Positions 50,073-60,200 of a stretch of 64,000 bases of DNA are shown piece after piece; positions within the stretch are counted from its first letter, which is position 1, and each line of letters starts with the position of its first letter. Position numbers and translations under genes: made by a program. The notes under the pieces are model-generated. The model was not told the DNA's origin and searched no databases. It saw only the letters and a program-made list of their open reading frames with translations. Source of the stretch: JAVZYK01 sp049699715 (lineage in GTDB: Archaea; Nanobdellota; Nanobdellia; Pacearchaeales; UBA284). Where the stretch lies: the NCBI GenBank assembly GCA_049699715.1, contig JBNAVB010000001.1, positions 1 to 64,000 on the forward strand. The letters are read 5' to 3'.

Positions 50073-51791
50073 CTACAATTCTCTTTTCGCTATTCTCTCT
50101 CTAATTTCCTTAACAAATTTCTCAAGCTTAACCCCAAACTCTGGCTTCTTTCCGCGGGCTCTCACAGCTAATGTTCCTTGTTTCTCTTCTTTGTCTCCTA
50201 TGACAATTATGTAAGGGATTTTCATCAGTTCAGCCTCGCGAACCTTATAATCGACTGTGCTATCACGGAAATCAGAATCCACCCGCAAGCCTTCTTTCTC
50301 AAGAGATTTGACAATTTTCTCAGCTGCTTTGACATTTCTTTCTGTGAAGCTGAGAATGCGGGCTTGGATCGGAGCAAGCCACACTGGAAGGTTCCCATTC
50401 AAATGTTCTAATAGCACTCCTATGAACCTTTCTATTGAACCATAAATCGCTCGATGAATCATAACCGGCCTTAACCTTTCGTTATTTTCATTTGTGTAAG
50501 TCAAATCAAAGCGTTCTGGCATCGCAAAATCTACTTGGATAGTCGCGCACTGCCAATGCCTCCCTAAAGAATCGTGCATCGAGAAATCTATTTTGGGGCC
50601 ATAGAAAGCCCCTTCCCCTTTGTTTAATTTAAATTTAATCTTTCTGTTTTTCAAAACATTTTCTAAAGCCTTTTCGGCTTTGTCCCACATCTCATCCGAG
50701 CCTATCCTTTTTTCTGGGCGTGTTGATAATTCAACACTTATCTCAAATTTGAACGGCTTGTAGAGAATATTTATCAGCTCTATTACCTTGGAAATCTCAT
50801 CTTCAAGCTGCCTTTCTGTACAATAAATGTGGGCATCGTCTTGTGTGAATTTTATTACCCGGAACAATCCCCCTAGCACTCCACTTAGCTCTTGTCTATG
50901 AACCGTTCCTAACTCGCCAACTCTTAAAGGCAATTCTTTATAGCTTCTTGGGCGAGTTTTATAAACAAGAATCCCGCCAGGGCAGTTCATGGGCTTAACA
51001 GCAAAATCCCGGTCTTCGTATCTTGTGAGAAAAATATTTTCGCGATATTTTTCCCAGTGCCCAGAGATTTTCCAAAGCCTTGAATCCATTATCTGAGGAG
51101 TTGAAATTTCTTGATAGCCCGCTTTTTGATGCTCCTCGCGCCAGAATTTCAAAAGCTCCTGATAGATTATCCAACCATTTTTGTGCCAGAACACCATTCC
51201 TGGCGCGACTTCATTGAACGAGAACAAATCAAGCCTTTGTCCAATAATCCTATGATCATTTTCTTTGAGCTTGCTCGTATCGAGCTGGGCTTTAGAGATT
51301 TGATTCAAAAGCTGTTTATAATCATATTTCTCTTCTTTCAAAACTTTTCCTTGTGTTATTTCAACTTTACCCTCTGCTCCGAATTGTCTACTTAACTCGC
51401 TAAGCGGATGCCCCTTGCATTTTAGCTCAAACTCCTTGTACCATCCGAAAGGCGCCCTCGTGACAGTAAACTTTTCTTTTGCCAAGACTTTCTCGCCTTC
51501 TTGCAAAATTTGTAATGCACTTGAAGGCTTTGAAGGCATGTTTGTGAGATGGACATAAGGATAAAGAACTATGGTTTTGGTTTTGAGTTGAGAGGCGATA
51601 TCTTTTATGTTCCTAACAAGCTCCTTTGCTACAGCAGTTTCATGCCCCTCATCGTTTTTCTCGACAGCACCCAAAATAACAAGACATTCCTTTACAGTTT
51701 TCTCTTTCTTCTCGACTTCTTCCCTTGCTTTTATTGCTTCCTTGACCGGCTTGAACTTTATATAGTCACAATGAAGCGTTAAAATTTTCAT
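50073..51791 (-). CDS. thrS: Threonyl-tRNA synthetase (archaeal type)
   Basis: This class II synthetase charges tRNA-Thr. The N-terminus (MKILTLHCDYIKFKPVKEAI) is the archaeal editing domain related to D-aminoacyl-tRNA deacylase, which removes serine. The catalytic core has class II motifs, including MNCPGGILVYKTRPRSYKEL, the FRVIKFTQDDAHIY segment and MIHRAIYGSIERFIGVLLEH (motif 3). The C-terminal anticodon-binding domain begins near WLAPIQARIL. The 572 residues are slightly short for archaeal ThrRS (about 610-620). Key zinc-binding residues appear present. Confidence 0.96.
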   Translation of the reverse strand: MKILTLHCDYIKFKPVKEAIKAREEVEKKEKTVKECLVILGAVEKNDEGHETAVAKELVRNIKDIASQLKTKTIVLYPYVHLTNMPSKPSSALQILQEGEKVLAKEKFTVTRAPFGWYKEFELKCKGHPLSELSRQFGAEGKVEITQGKVLKEEKYDYKQLLNQISKAQLDTSKLKENDHRIIGQRLDLFSFNEVAPGMVFWHKNGWIIYQELLKFWREEHQKAGYQEISTPQIMDSRLWKISGHWEKYRENIFLTRYEDRDFAVKPMNCPGGILVYKTRPRSYKELPLRVGELGTVHRQELSGVLGGLFRVIKFTQDDAHIYCTERQLEDEISKVIELINILYKPFKFEISVELSTRPEKRIGSDEMWDKAEKALENVLKNRKIKFKLNKGEGAFYGPKIDFSMHDSLGRHWQCATIQVDFAMPERFDLTYTNENNERLRPVMIHRAIYGSIERFIGVLLEHLNGNLPVWLAPIQARILSFTERNVKAAEKIVKSLEKEGLRVDSDFRDSTVDYKVREAELMKIPYIIVIGDKEEKQGTLAVRARGKKPEFGVKLEKFVKEIRERIAKREL

Positions 51792-51872
51792 TCTGTTTGC
51801 CTGTCCTGTTCATTCACCTTTTATTTCAATAGTTAAAAAGAAATGAGATTTATAAAATTAATGCCTGACACC

Positions 51873-52763
51873 CTAGTTTTCAACAGGAAGGTTTCCCAAT
51901 TCTAAAATATTTATGTAGGTTTTGCCATCCCCTCTTTCATAGCCACCATCTGCTGTTCTTTCCAGTTTTCTGATAACCATCCTAACATATAAATTATCCC
52001 AACCATTAACCCATTTTGAGAAAGTTCTGTCAATGCTCGCGCCTGGAGGAATGCTCGCCGAGCCTCTCACACCCTCTTCACCTTCTTCACATTCATCTTC
52101 TGTGTTGCCGTCACTAAATTTGATTTCAGAATATGGCAAGGTGAAATGACCCTCTGATACATTCCTAATAGTAGTAAAAACATATAATTTCCATCCCATA
52201 TAATCCCCGCCAACGCGGCTGCTGATGAACTTCTCTCTTTGTAAATGGTAGTCACGAATCATAAATTCGAGGTCGCCAGCGTTCGCCCATTCGCCCACAT
52301 TATAATAATTCGTTGCCGAGTACTTGTAATCCTCACGAGATTCTTCTTGTACTTGCTCTTGCCTTTGTTCTTGCTTATATGTTGGCTGTTCTTCTTTTTC
52401 TTTCTTCTGAATTTTCACTTGTATTTGTTCATCTTCAGTTATTTTTTGAGGTGTTGATGGTTGTGAATAATGTTCTGTAATATTCGATTTTCCTTCCTCT
52501 GCTTTTTTATGGGGAATGTAAAGAGTATAATAACACAAGGCAGCAGCTAAACTTAATGTCATTAAAGCCCCAACCAACCAATTCCTTGGGGCATGGCTTT
52601 TTTTGGGTAAATGTATTAATGACTGTGACAGTTGACTCCCACTTTCGGGGATTTCTGAGCTGCCCTTAGTTTTATCTAGAAGAGTCTTGGCTTCTTCGCT
52701 AGTAATTTTGCCTTCTTCAAGAAGTTTTAGAATCTTGAATTTTAAATCTTTCTCATTAGCCAT
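51873..52763 (-). CDS. Membrane protein with SHOCT-like N-terminus and DUF4352-like domain
   Basis: The 296-residue protein begins with a short helical unit (ILKLLEEGKITSEEAKTLLD) like SHOCT/YvlN-type oligomerisation motifs. One membrane helix lies at about 61-82 (NWLVGALMTLSLAAALCYYT). A long Gln/Glu-rich linker (about 90-150) is followed by a beta domain resembling DUF4352, with the pattern GWKLYVFTTIRNVSEG, FTLPYSEIKFSDG and ASIPPGASIDRTFSKW. Such domains are extracytoplasmic and have an Ig-like fold. The function is unknown. It is divergent from the surface protein at 52857. Confidence 0.65.
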   Translation of the reverse strand: MANEKDLKFKILKLLEEGKITSEEAKTLLDKTKGSSEIPESGSQLSQSLIHLPKKSHAPRNWLVGALMTLSLAAALCYYTLYIPHKKAEEGKSNITEHYSQPSTPQKITEDEQIQVKIQKKEKEEQPTYKQEQRQEQVQEESREDYKYSATNYYNVGEWANAGDLEFMIRDYHLQREKFISSRVGGDYMGWKLYVFTTIRNVSEGHFTLPYSEIKFSDGNTEDECEEGEEGVRGSASIPPGASIDRTFSKWVNGWDNLYVRMVIRKLERTADGGYERGDGKTYINILELGNLPVEN

Positions 52764-52856
52764 TTAAACATAAAAATAAAGAAATTTATAAATATTTATA
52801 TACAAAAATATACAAAAAACTTTAAATACAATAGTGTTATTAAAGAGGTATATAAA

Positions 52857-55001
52857 ATGACAAAGATAACCAAGACTTTTTTGATTTTACCCTTGTTTTT
52901 CATATCGCTATTACTTATCAACTTGGCATCTGCCACGATTATCTTGTCAAATGTCAACCCCATATACAATCTTGGCGACATGATAAAGCTCGAAGCTAAA
53001 GTTTCAAGGGCAGAGGCATTTTCTGGCTTCTTCCGCATAGGACTCTTCTGCAATAACACAGAAACTTTAATGTACTTCTCGCCAATAGATCTTGTCAAGA
53101 ACAAAGAAAAGGCTATCACAGTTAATTTTCCTGTGGCCAAAACAGGATCTTGTTATATATCCGCGACACTTGAAGATAATTATAACACAAAAATAGAGGA
53201 AACTAAAACTCCAACAGTTTCTCTTAGTAATAAAATTAATATCGTGCTAAATGTTAATCAAAATGAGTTCGAACCTAAAGATAAATTAGAGCTCAGTGGC
53301 ACAGCAACTAAAGAAAATGTCCAGGCAGCAAGTGGAATAGCAACAATAACTCTCAGTCAAGGTAAAGATTATAGCTCAAGTGTCCCGAATGGAAAGATTT
53401 CTTTCTCGCTAGATTTGCCTGCAGACATAGCTCCGGGCCAGCATCAAATAACAGTAAGCATCAAAGACAATAACAACAATCAAGGCACTGCAGCTATAAA
53501 TATAACAATACTTTCTGTCCCAACAACTTTAACAATAGAGACAAACAATGATAGTTTCATCCCTAATTCTTTGCTTATGATAACCCCCAAACTTCTTGAT
53601 CAGGCAAACAACACTTTAGATGCCACGATAACAACGAAACTTTCAAGACAAGTTTCGCTCATAAAAAACGAGAAGCTTCTCGAAGAGTTGATAGCAAGTG
53701 GCAACAATACTGTTTATAGATTCACAGAATTCAGCCCGCCCGGTGATTATATAATCGAAGCTTCGACAAGCACATCAAAAGGTGAGTTTAATTCAAAGAA
53801 AATTTTGAAAGTTGAGTATTACGAAAAAATCAAAGTCGATTTACAAGGCGACACTTTGTACATTTCAAACATTGGGAACGTGCCTTTCAAACGCGCTATA
53901 GAAATTGAGTTTATGATAGAGAACCAAAGCACAAAAAAAGTTATTGACTTGGATTTAAAGATAAATGAGAACGCGACTTTCAAGCTCGAAGCGCCAAAAG
54001 GAACCTACACAATAAAAGTGAATACAGGTTCTGAGATTCTTGAATTCAAAAGCGTGCCATTGACAGGCTATGTTGTAGCAACAATCGAGTTGAACAAGTC
54101 ACAAAAATTAGATTTTAGAGGGTTGGTAGGCTTGGTAGCACTGGCTGTTGTATTGATTGTTATCATGATTCTCTTAAGAACAAGAAGATCACACAAGGAA
54201 AAAAAGGGGATAATCAAGATGATGAAAAATAATGGCCAAGAATTTCCTATAGCTGCACACGCAACAACTGGAAATCTGATAGCATCCGCTAAGCTAGACC
54301 ACTTTGCTTCGGGCGATGTGACACTGAAGAAGATATTCTTAAGGCACTCCTCAAAACTCGCAGCGGACAAGATTGTCTCGACAATAGTCTATGGGACAAA
54401 ACAAGAAATAACAGCGTTGTTCGTTCATTTGGGCGTTGATTCCTTAAACGAAATTAAGAAAAAAGATTCCATGACCTACGCAAAAATTTTAGATGAATAC
54501 TTCAAGGAAATCACACAGAAAATTAAAGAACATCAGGGAGTCGCGGATTTATATGATAACAACCTGATTGTCTTGTTCAATGTAATCAAGCAATACAGGC
54601 ATGACATTGCCGCGCTGAAGACAGCAGAAGCAATTAAACAAATCACAGAGGAATTGAATAGAGCGTTGGCGCCAAAGGGCGTTAAGATTGGAGTGTGCGC
54701 AGGCATCAATACTGGCTTGGCAAACGTCACAAACATTCAAAATGGCACAGTAAAATATACTGCTATAGGCAATACAACTTCCTTGGCAAGGGCATTACAA
54801 GCAAAAGCGTGCGCAGGCGAGATATTGTTCACAGAAAAAGTTTATGACCGCGTTGCTAATGTAATCAAAGCAAGGAAGATGCAACCACATTACTTGAGCG
54901 AGCAACAAGCAATTAATATATACTCATTACAAGACGGTATGAAAGCAGAGCTACGAAACAAGAATCAGTGGTACATCAGGCGAGCTCTAGGAAAAGGTTA
55001 A
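52857..55001 (+). CDS. Receptor-like surface protein with cytoplasmic cyclase-related domain
   Basis: The 714-residue protein has a signal peptide (TFLILPLFFISLLLINLASA) followed by several Ig-like beta domains (about 30-400). The motif LTGYV is near residue 401, then a membrane helix at about 420-441. The cytoplasmic part (about 505-690) follows the order of class III nucleotide cyclases: ITALFVHLGVDSL, the helix YAKILDEYFKEITQKIKEHQ, ADLYDNNLIVLFN, IGVCAGINTGLANVTNIQNG and VKYTAIGNTTSLARALQAKA. The two metal-binding Asp positions appear replaced (His in LFVHLG, Asn in LYDNNL), so it may be an inactive sensor. A TATA box and an AGAGGTATATAAA leader precede the start. Confidence 0.7.
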   Translation: MTKITKTFLILPLFFISLLLINLASATIILSNVNPIYNLGDMIKLEAKVSRAEAFSGFFRIGLFCNNTETLMYFSPIDLVKNKEKAITVNFPVAKTGSCYISATLEDNYNTKIEETKTPTVSLSNKINIVLNVNQNEFEPKDKLELSGTATKENVQAASGIATITLSQGKDYSSSVPNGKISFSLDLPADIAPGQHQITVSIKDNNNNQGTAAINITILSVPTTLTIETNNDSFIPNSLLMITPKLLDQANNTLDATITTKLSRQVSLIKNEKLLEELIASGNNTVYRFTEFSPPGDYIIEASTSTSKGEFNSKKILKVEYYEKIKVDLQGDTLYISNIGNVPFKRAIEIEFMIENQSTKKVIDLDLKINENATFKLEAPKGTYTIKVNTGSEILEFKSVPLTGYVVATIELNKSQKLDFRGLVGLVALAVVLIVIMILLRTRRSHKEKKGIIKMMKNNGQEFPIAAHATTGNLIASAKLDHFASGDVTLKKIFLRHSSKLAADKIVSTIVYGTKQEITALFVHLGVDSLNEIKKKDSMTYAKILDEYFKEITQKIKEHQGVADLYDNNLIVLFNVIKQYRHDIAALKTAEAIKQITEELNRALAPKGVKIGVCAGINTGLANVTNIQNGTVKYTAIGNTTSLARALQAKACAGEILFTEKVYDRVANVIKARKMQPHYLSEQQAINIYSLQDGMKAELRNKNQWYIRRALGKG

Positions 55002-55081
55002 AAGGTTAAAAAATCCCTATTAGTTTAACAATATCAATAATAAAAAGAGGAAAAAGAAAGAATTTGAAAGGAGGTAATGAA

Positions 55082-56014
55082 ATGGAAAATAATATTTTTT
55101 GGGCATTTTTAGCAGTTACTTTTATTGTAGGATTAACTTTAGGAATTGCAATATATGGGTTGCCTGCAGGAATAACAGGCAGAGCCGCATTCTTTCCTTT
55201 TACTCCAGCAATAAATTGTAATGACACTGATGGGATTAACCTTGCTGTCAAGGGAGCATGCATAGATCCCTATGGGACAAAAACAGATGTCTGTTCCAGC
55301 CCGACTAATCTAGTAGAGTATTGGTGCATGAACGGGACAAACATAAGCTATTGTGTATCGCAAGTATATAATTGTGTTAGTTATGGTTATACAGGCTGTT
55401 ATGATGGTGCTTGTGTTGGTAGCAACAAATCTCAAGCTGCGACGGGAAGCGTCAGTGGCGTGCCAGCGACGCCAGCGACAAGTGGTTTTGGCGGATCTGC
55501 AGAATCTATGCAAATATATAATTATGTAACTACACAAAGTTCTCAATTATTTCATTGTGGTTTAACAAATGATTTCAGTCTTGATAGTGAGCATAGCATC
55601 TTCCATTTATCAAAATGTGATAGAGCAATATTTAGTGACGGGAACAGAAGAAAAGAGGTGACTCTCCATGGGGTCTATTTTGATACTATGCATAGGAAAT
55701 TTGTAGCCCATATACAATATAAGTATTTTTTAGATGATGTGCTATGTACAGAAGAAGATATTCTAAGCGGAACGGAAGACAGTGGATTTGCAGTGGATAT
55801 CCTTGAAATCAGATCAAAACTAACAAATAGCGGAGAGTCCATCCAGATGGTCCTGGCAACAATTCCTGATAATGTTTTCGCTGATTCTTGCTTTAATACT
55901 GTAGGGACTTTAGGAAGTGGTGGGATGAACGGAAGATATGTCATTGTAGATGATGAAGTAACGTGTCAAAGTGGTGGTTGGCAATGTAAATGTGAAGAAT
56001 CTTCTGCAAGATAA
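55082..56014 (+). CDS. Membrane-anchored Cys-rich exported protein
   Basis: ATG55082 is chosen because AAAGGAGGT lies eight to sixteen bases upstream, an excellent Shine-Dalgarno sequence. The 310-residue protein has an N-terminal helix (IFWAFLAVTFIVGLTLGIAI) and then the motif ITGRA at 31-35. A Cys-rich segment follows (CIDPYGTKTDVCSSP, LVEYWCMNGT, YNCVSYGYTGCYDGACVG), a pattern common in DPANN exported proteins. The C-terminal 180 residues are soluble with several cysteines and end CQSGGWQCKCEESS. It follows the receptor-like gene by 80 bases and may share its role at the cell surface. Confidence 0.7.
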   Translation: MENNIFWAFLAVTFIVGLTLGIAIYGLPAGITGRAAFFPFTPAINCNDTDGINLAVKGACIDPYGTKTDVCSSPTNLVEYWCMNGTNISYCVSQVYNCVSYGYTGCYDGACVGSNKSQAATGSVSGVPATPATSGFGGSAESMQIYNYVTTQSSQLFHCGLTNDFSLDSEHSIFHLSKCDRAIFSDGNRRKEVTLHGVYFDTMHRKFVAHIQYKYFLDDVLCTEEDILSGTEDSGFAVDILEIRSKLTNSGESIQMVLATIPDNVFADSCFNTVGTLGSGGMNGRYVIVDDEVTCQSGGWQCKCEESSAR

Positions 56015-56033
56015 TTTTTCTTTCTTTATTTTT

Positions 56034-56957
56034 TTATTTTTTCAATTCTCTTAGCAACAAGCATGCTTTGCACAAGTCATGAGAAGAAGCAAAGCCGCAT
56101 TTCTTGCATTTTTTGAACTCAGTATCCTTAAATTTTTCTTTGATTAATGGCATTAGCTTGAGAAATGAATTGACTATCGCGTTTTTTATCTCTACATGTT
56201 TCTTGTCCATCTCATCAAGAAAATTCCTTATCTCTATCCTGAAAGTTTCGCCGCGCGAAGGGCAAGTTGCTATCTCTTTCTTTGGAATAGGCAAATTCTT
56301 GAGCTTGGCATAACACATTATTTCTTGTGTAGAGCAAAGGTAAAATGGTTTCACGCGTTGAACAAAAGCTTTAGTTTCTTGAGTGCCTGCCTTTGGCCCT
56401 AGCTTTGCTAAAAGCTCACTGTTGCCCTTGAAAATATTGAGCAAAATGTTCTCTGCCTCATCGTCAAGAGAGTGAGCTGTCGCAATGACATCAAACTTCA
56501 GCTCTTTAGCTTTCTTGTTGATCAACCATCTTTTCAATATTGAGCAAACCGCGCAATTGCTCAATTTCATCTTTTCAATTTTATTCTGAACTCTCTTGTC
56601 GCCAAGATTAAACCCAAACTCTTTTTTGAATGTAAAAATTTTGAGAGAAATCCCTAAATCTTTACAGAGTTTTTTACTGTCTCTTAACAAATTTTTCCTG
56701 TAATCTCCGATGCCTTCATCAACCATCAATGCCTCGAGCTTCTGGCCTCGTTCTTTGCAGAATTTCGTTAGGATATAAAGTAAAACAATGCTGTCCTTGC
56801 CGCCAGAGAAGGCCACAGCAATTTTGTTTTTCTTGTTAATGAGCTCATACTTGCGAATTGTATAAAGGACTTTTCTCTCGAAATATTTGATGAACTCGAT
56901 GGCATCAAGCCATCTTCCACAGCTTAAGAAATGAACCCTCTTGCCATGCTTTCTCAT
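56034..56957 (-). CDS. PP-loop tRNA thiolation enzyme (TtuA/TtcA/Ncs6 family)
   Basis: This ATP-dependent enzyme activates a tRNA base for sulfur insertion. The PP-loop SGGKDS is at residues 51-56. The CxxC of the catalytic core is NCAVCSILKRWLIN, and a C-terminal zinc site reads CKKCGFASSHDLCKAC. The N-terminal zinc ribbon of canonical TtuA is reduced to a single Cys (LSCGRW), so one metal site is missing. The 307 residues fit the family. A ferredoxin gene precedes it by 14 bases; members of this family use an Fe-S cluster, so the pairing makes sense. The exact target nucleotide is not certain. Confidence 0.88.
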   Translation of the reverse strand: MRKHGKRVHFLSCGRWLDAIEFIKYFERKVLYTIRKYELINKKNKIAVAFSGGKDSIVLLYILTKFCKERGQKLEALMVDEGIGDYRKNLLRDSKKLCKDLGISLKIFTFKKEFGFNLGDKRVQNKIEKMKLSNCAVCSILKRWLINKKAKELKFDVIATAHSLDDEAENILLNIFKGNSELLAKLGPKAGTQETKAFVQRVKPFYLCSTQEIMCYAKLKNLPIPKKEIATCPSRGETFRIEIRNFLDEMDKKHVEIKNAIVNSFLKLMPLIKEKFKDTEFKKCKKCGFASSHDLCKACLLLRELKK

Positions 56958-56971
56958 TTTTTACTGCCCAA

Positions 56972-57193
56972 TTACCTGACTTCCTTGATGCTTATAATGT
57001 TTACTGGGCATATGTCCGCGGCTTCCTTGTTACACTTGTATTCTTTTGCTTCGATTAAAGTTTTCCTTGGCTTGGCTTTGCCGTCGCTGCCTATTACCCA
57101 GTTCTCCCCACAGACAGATACGCATGCACCACAGCCAATACATTTCTCGTGCTCTTGAGTGATTTTATATTTTCTGTTCTTTTTGATTTCCAT
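56972..57193 (-). CDS. Ferredoxin, single [4Fe-4S] cluster
   Basis: The 73-residue protein matches small archaeal ferredoxins of the Pyrococcus type. The cluster ligands are in CIGCGACVSVC and the last in ADICPVNII. Additional cysteines (GACVSVC and YKCNKEA) may form a disulfide or a second ligand set. It probably supplies electrons or a redox partner for the thiolation enzyme encoded immediately downstream. The stop of GyrA is 12 bases upstream on the same strand. Confidence 0.9.
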   Translation of the reverse strand: MEIKKNRKYKITQEHEKCIGCGACVSVCGENWVIGSDGKAKPRKTLIEAKEYKCNKEAADICPVNIISIKEVR

Positions 57194-57204
57194 TTTATTA
57201 AATT

Positions 57205-60200
57205 TTATTGACTATATTTATTATTCCCATTTAATTCTGTTATTTCGACCACTTTAGCAAGATCAGTGACTTTGTCATCAGGCCTGAGCCTTATTATTCT
57301 AACGCCCTGAGTAGCTCTGCCCATTACTCTAATATCCTTACAAGGGACTCTTATGACCATTCCTTTAGATGTCGTAACAATCCCAGAATCCTTGTCGTTT
57401 ACAGACACAGTTGTAACAACTTTGCCTGTTTTGTCTGAGATTTTCAAGTTGATTACGCCTTTGCATGCTCGGCCTGTAAGCCTGTAATCCTCAATTGCGC
57501 TTCTTTTGCCGTAGCCTTTTTCTGTGATTGTGAGAATCGTGCTTTTCGGGTCATCAAGAACCTCGAGAGAGACAACTTCATCACCTTTCTCGAGCTTTAT
57601 TCCTGTCACTCCATAACTCGCACGGCCCATTGTTCGAACTTCATCAGAATTGAACCTTATTGCCTGGCCCTCTTTTGTTACAAGAATTACTTCCTGCTTC
57701 TCTTTTATTGGCTTGACATCAATGACAACATCCGAACCATCTAGAGGCAAATTAATAACACGAACCCCGGAAGCCCTTGGCTTGCTTAGGAGCGAGAGAT
57801 TCATTTTTTTAACTTGCCCTTTCTTTGTGACAATCATCAAAAAGTCTTTGAACTCTTTAACAGCCATCACGCTCTGTATTGTTTCATCTTTCAAATTTAA
57901 AATGTTGATTAATGCCTTGCCTTTGCTATATTTCTCGACAGCCGGAATATAATACGCTTTAAGCCAGTACACTCGGCCTTTGTTTGTGAAAAATAATAAG
58001 TAATCATGAGTTGAGCAAGTTATTATTTGTTTCACGAAGTCGCCTGTTGCGAGGTCAGAACCAATGACACCCTTACCGCCGCGCTTCTGCTCCTTATAAT
58101 CCTTGACGTCAATCCTTTTACAGTATCCTTTGTCTGTGATTGTTATAACAACATCTTTCTTGCTGATTATGTCTTTTTCCTGGATTTCAGCGATTCTTTG
58201 TAAAATTTGTGTTCTTCGGGCATCGCCATATTTCCTCTTTAGCTCTGAAACTTCTTTCTTGATGACATTCAAGATTTCCTTGCCGCTAGAGAGAATTTTC
58301 TCAAGCTCTTTAATCAATTCTCTCAATTTCTTTTCCTCATCTTTGAGCTTGTCTTGCTCCAAGTTAGTCAGGCTGCTGAGCTTCATGTCAAGGATTGCCT
58401 GCGCTTGCTTGCCAGTCAACGAGAACTTTTTTAAAAGTGACTCATAAGCTTCGGTTGTATTCTTGCTCCCCTTTATTAATTTGACAACAGCATCAATGTC
58501 CTTGAGCGCAATTAACAATCCTTGGACTATCTCCCTTCGCTCCTGGGCTTTCTTCAGTTCGAATTTTGTTCTTTTTGTAACAATAACCTCGCGATATTTG
58601 ACATATTCCTCAATCAAGTTCTTCAGATTTAATTGCTTTGGATGCCCTTTCACGAGAGCAATCATGTTTACGTCAAAATTGTCCTGGAGCCTGGTGAATT
58701 TGTAAAGCCTGTTGAGCGTGAACTTGTAATCTGCACCTTTTCTTAATTCTATGACAATACGCACTTTTCCTTTGGCACTTTCATCGCGCAGATCCCACAC
58801 GTCAGGGAGCTTCTTCTCCTGGATTAATTTCGCAATGTCTTTGACGAGCTCGGCCTTATTAAGCATGTAAGGGATTTCTGTGATAATAATGCTTGTTCTG
58901 CCTTTGTGTTCTTCTGTCGTGGTCTTTCCTCTTAAGATGATGCGGCCTTTGCCTGATTTATAAATCTCCAAGAAGTTCGCGTTTGCTTGGCCCCCTGTCG
59001 GGAAGTCAGGGCCGATTATTATTTCTGAAAGTTTTTCTATAGTTATATCTGGATTATTAATGTAAGCATTGATAGCGTCACAAACTTCGCCCAGGTTGTG
59101 CGGCGGCAAATTCGTAGCCATGCCAACTGCGATGCCTGTTGCGCCGTTGATTAGTAGATTTGGAAGTTTCCCGGGCAGAGTTTCTGGCTCTTCGAGTGAA
59201 TTGTCAAAGTTTTGCAAGAACTTGACAGTTTCTTTGTCAATATCCTCGAGAAGCTCAGCTGATATTGCAGCTAGCTTTGCTTCCGTGTATCTCATTGCTG
59301 CTGGCGAGTCTCCATCCATTGAGCCGAAGTTCCCTTGCCCATGAACTAAAGGATAACGCAACGAAAAATCCTGGGCCATTCTCACGAGTGCGTCATAAAT
59401 TGCCATGTCGCCATGAGGATGGAATTTGCCCATACAATTGTGAGAACGCATTCCATTTGCCAAAAATTCATGCTCTTTCTCAACCTGGATATCGTAAGTG
59501 ATTTCTGGTTTTGCTCTCTCTACTTTTTTTACTTCAACAAAAAAGAAATCATTTTCTAGAATTGGTTTTAATTTTGCGGCCAACGGAGAACCGATTCTCT
59601 TAAGTTTTTCTAAAATATTTAGTTTCTTGATAGTGCTTTTGTATATTTTTATTTTGTTTTTCAAGCCTTTATAATATCTAATTTTTGTTCCATTTTCATA
59701 TTTGATTCCTAATCTGAATTTTTTTCCATTGACATCTTTATACCAGCCTCCCCCAAGATGTTTTTCTGAAAATTCAGAAAATATTGCGCTACCAAAGTAG
59801 GGAAGGATATCAAATTGTGAAGGATTTACTTTTGTTTTTATTTTCAAGAGCCTTTCCTTTTTTTGCTCATTGGACAAGTTAAGGTTATCTTTTAGAGATT
59901 GTATACTGCTTCCACAGATTTCTAGAGAGTATGTTTCGAAATTAGGTTTTATTATTCTTCCCTTGTATGAATGATTTTTCTTTTTGTTTCTGTACTTCCT
60001 AGAAAATATTCCTAACGAGAACAGCAACGTTTGCAAGCTATCAATAAACTTTTCAGATATTGATGTGATGTTGATTACTTTTCTATTTTTATGCACAAAA
60101 CCATCTCCATCTATAATACCTGAAAGAAATGCAAAAATAACAGATTTTGGCGATTTTGATATTGTTTCTGGAACTTTAATGTTGTATGCTTTTTTATCCA

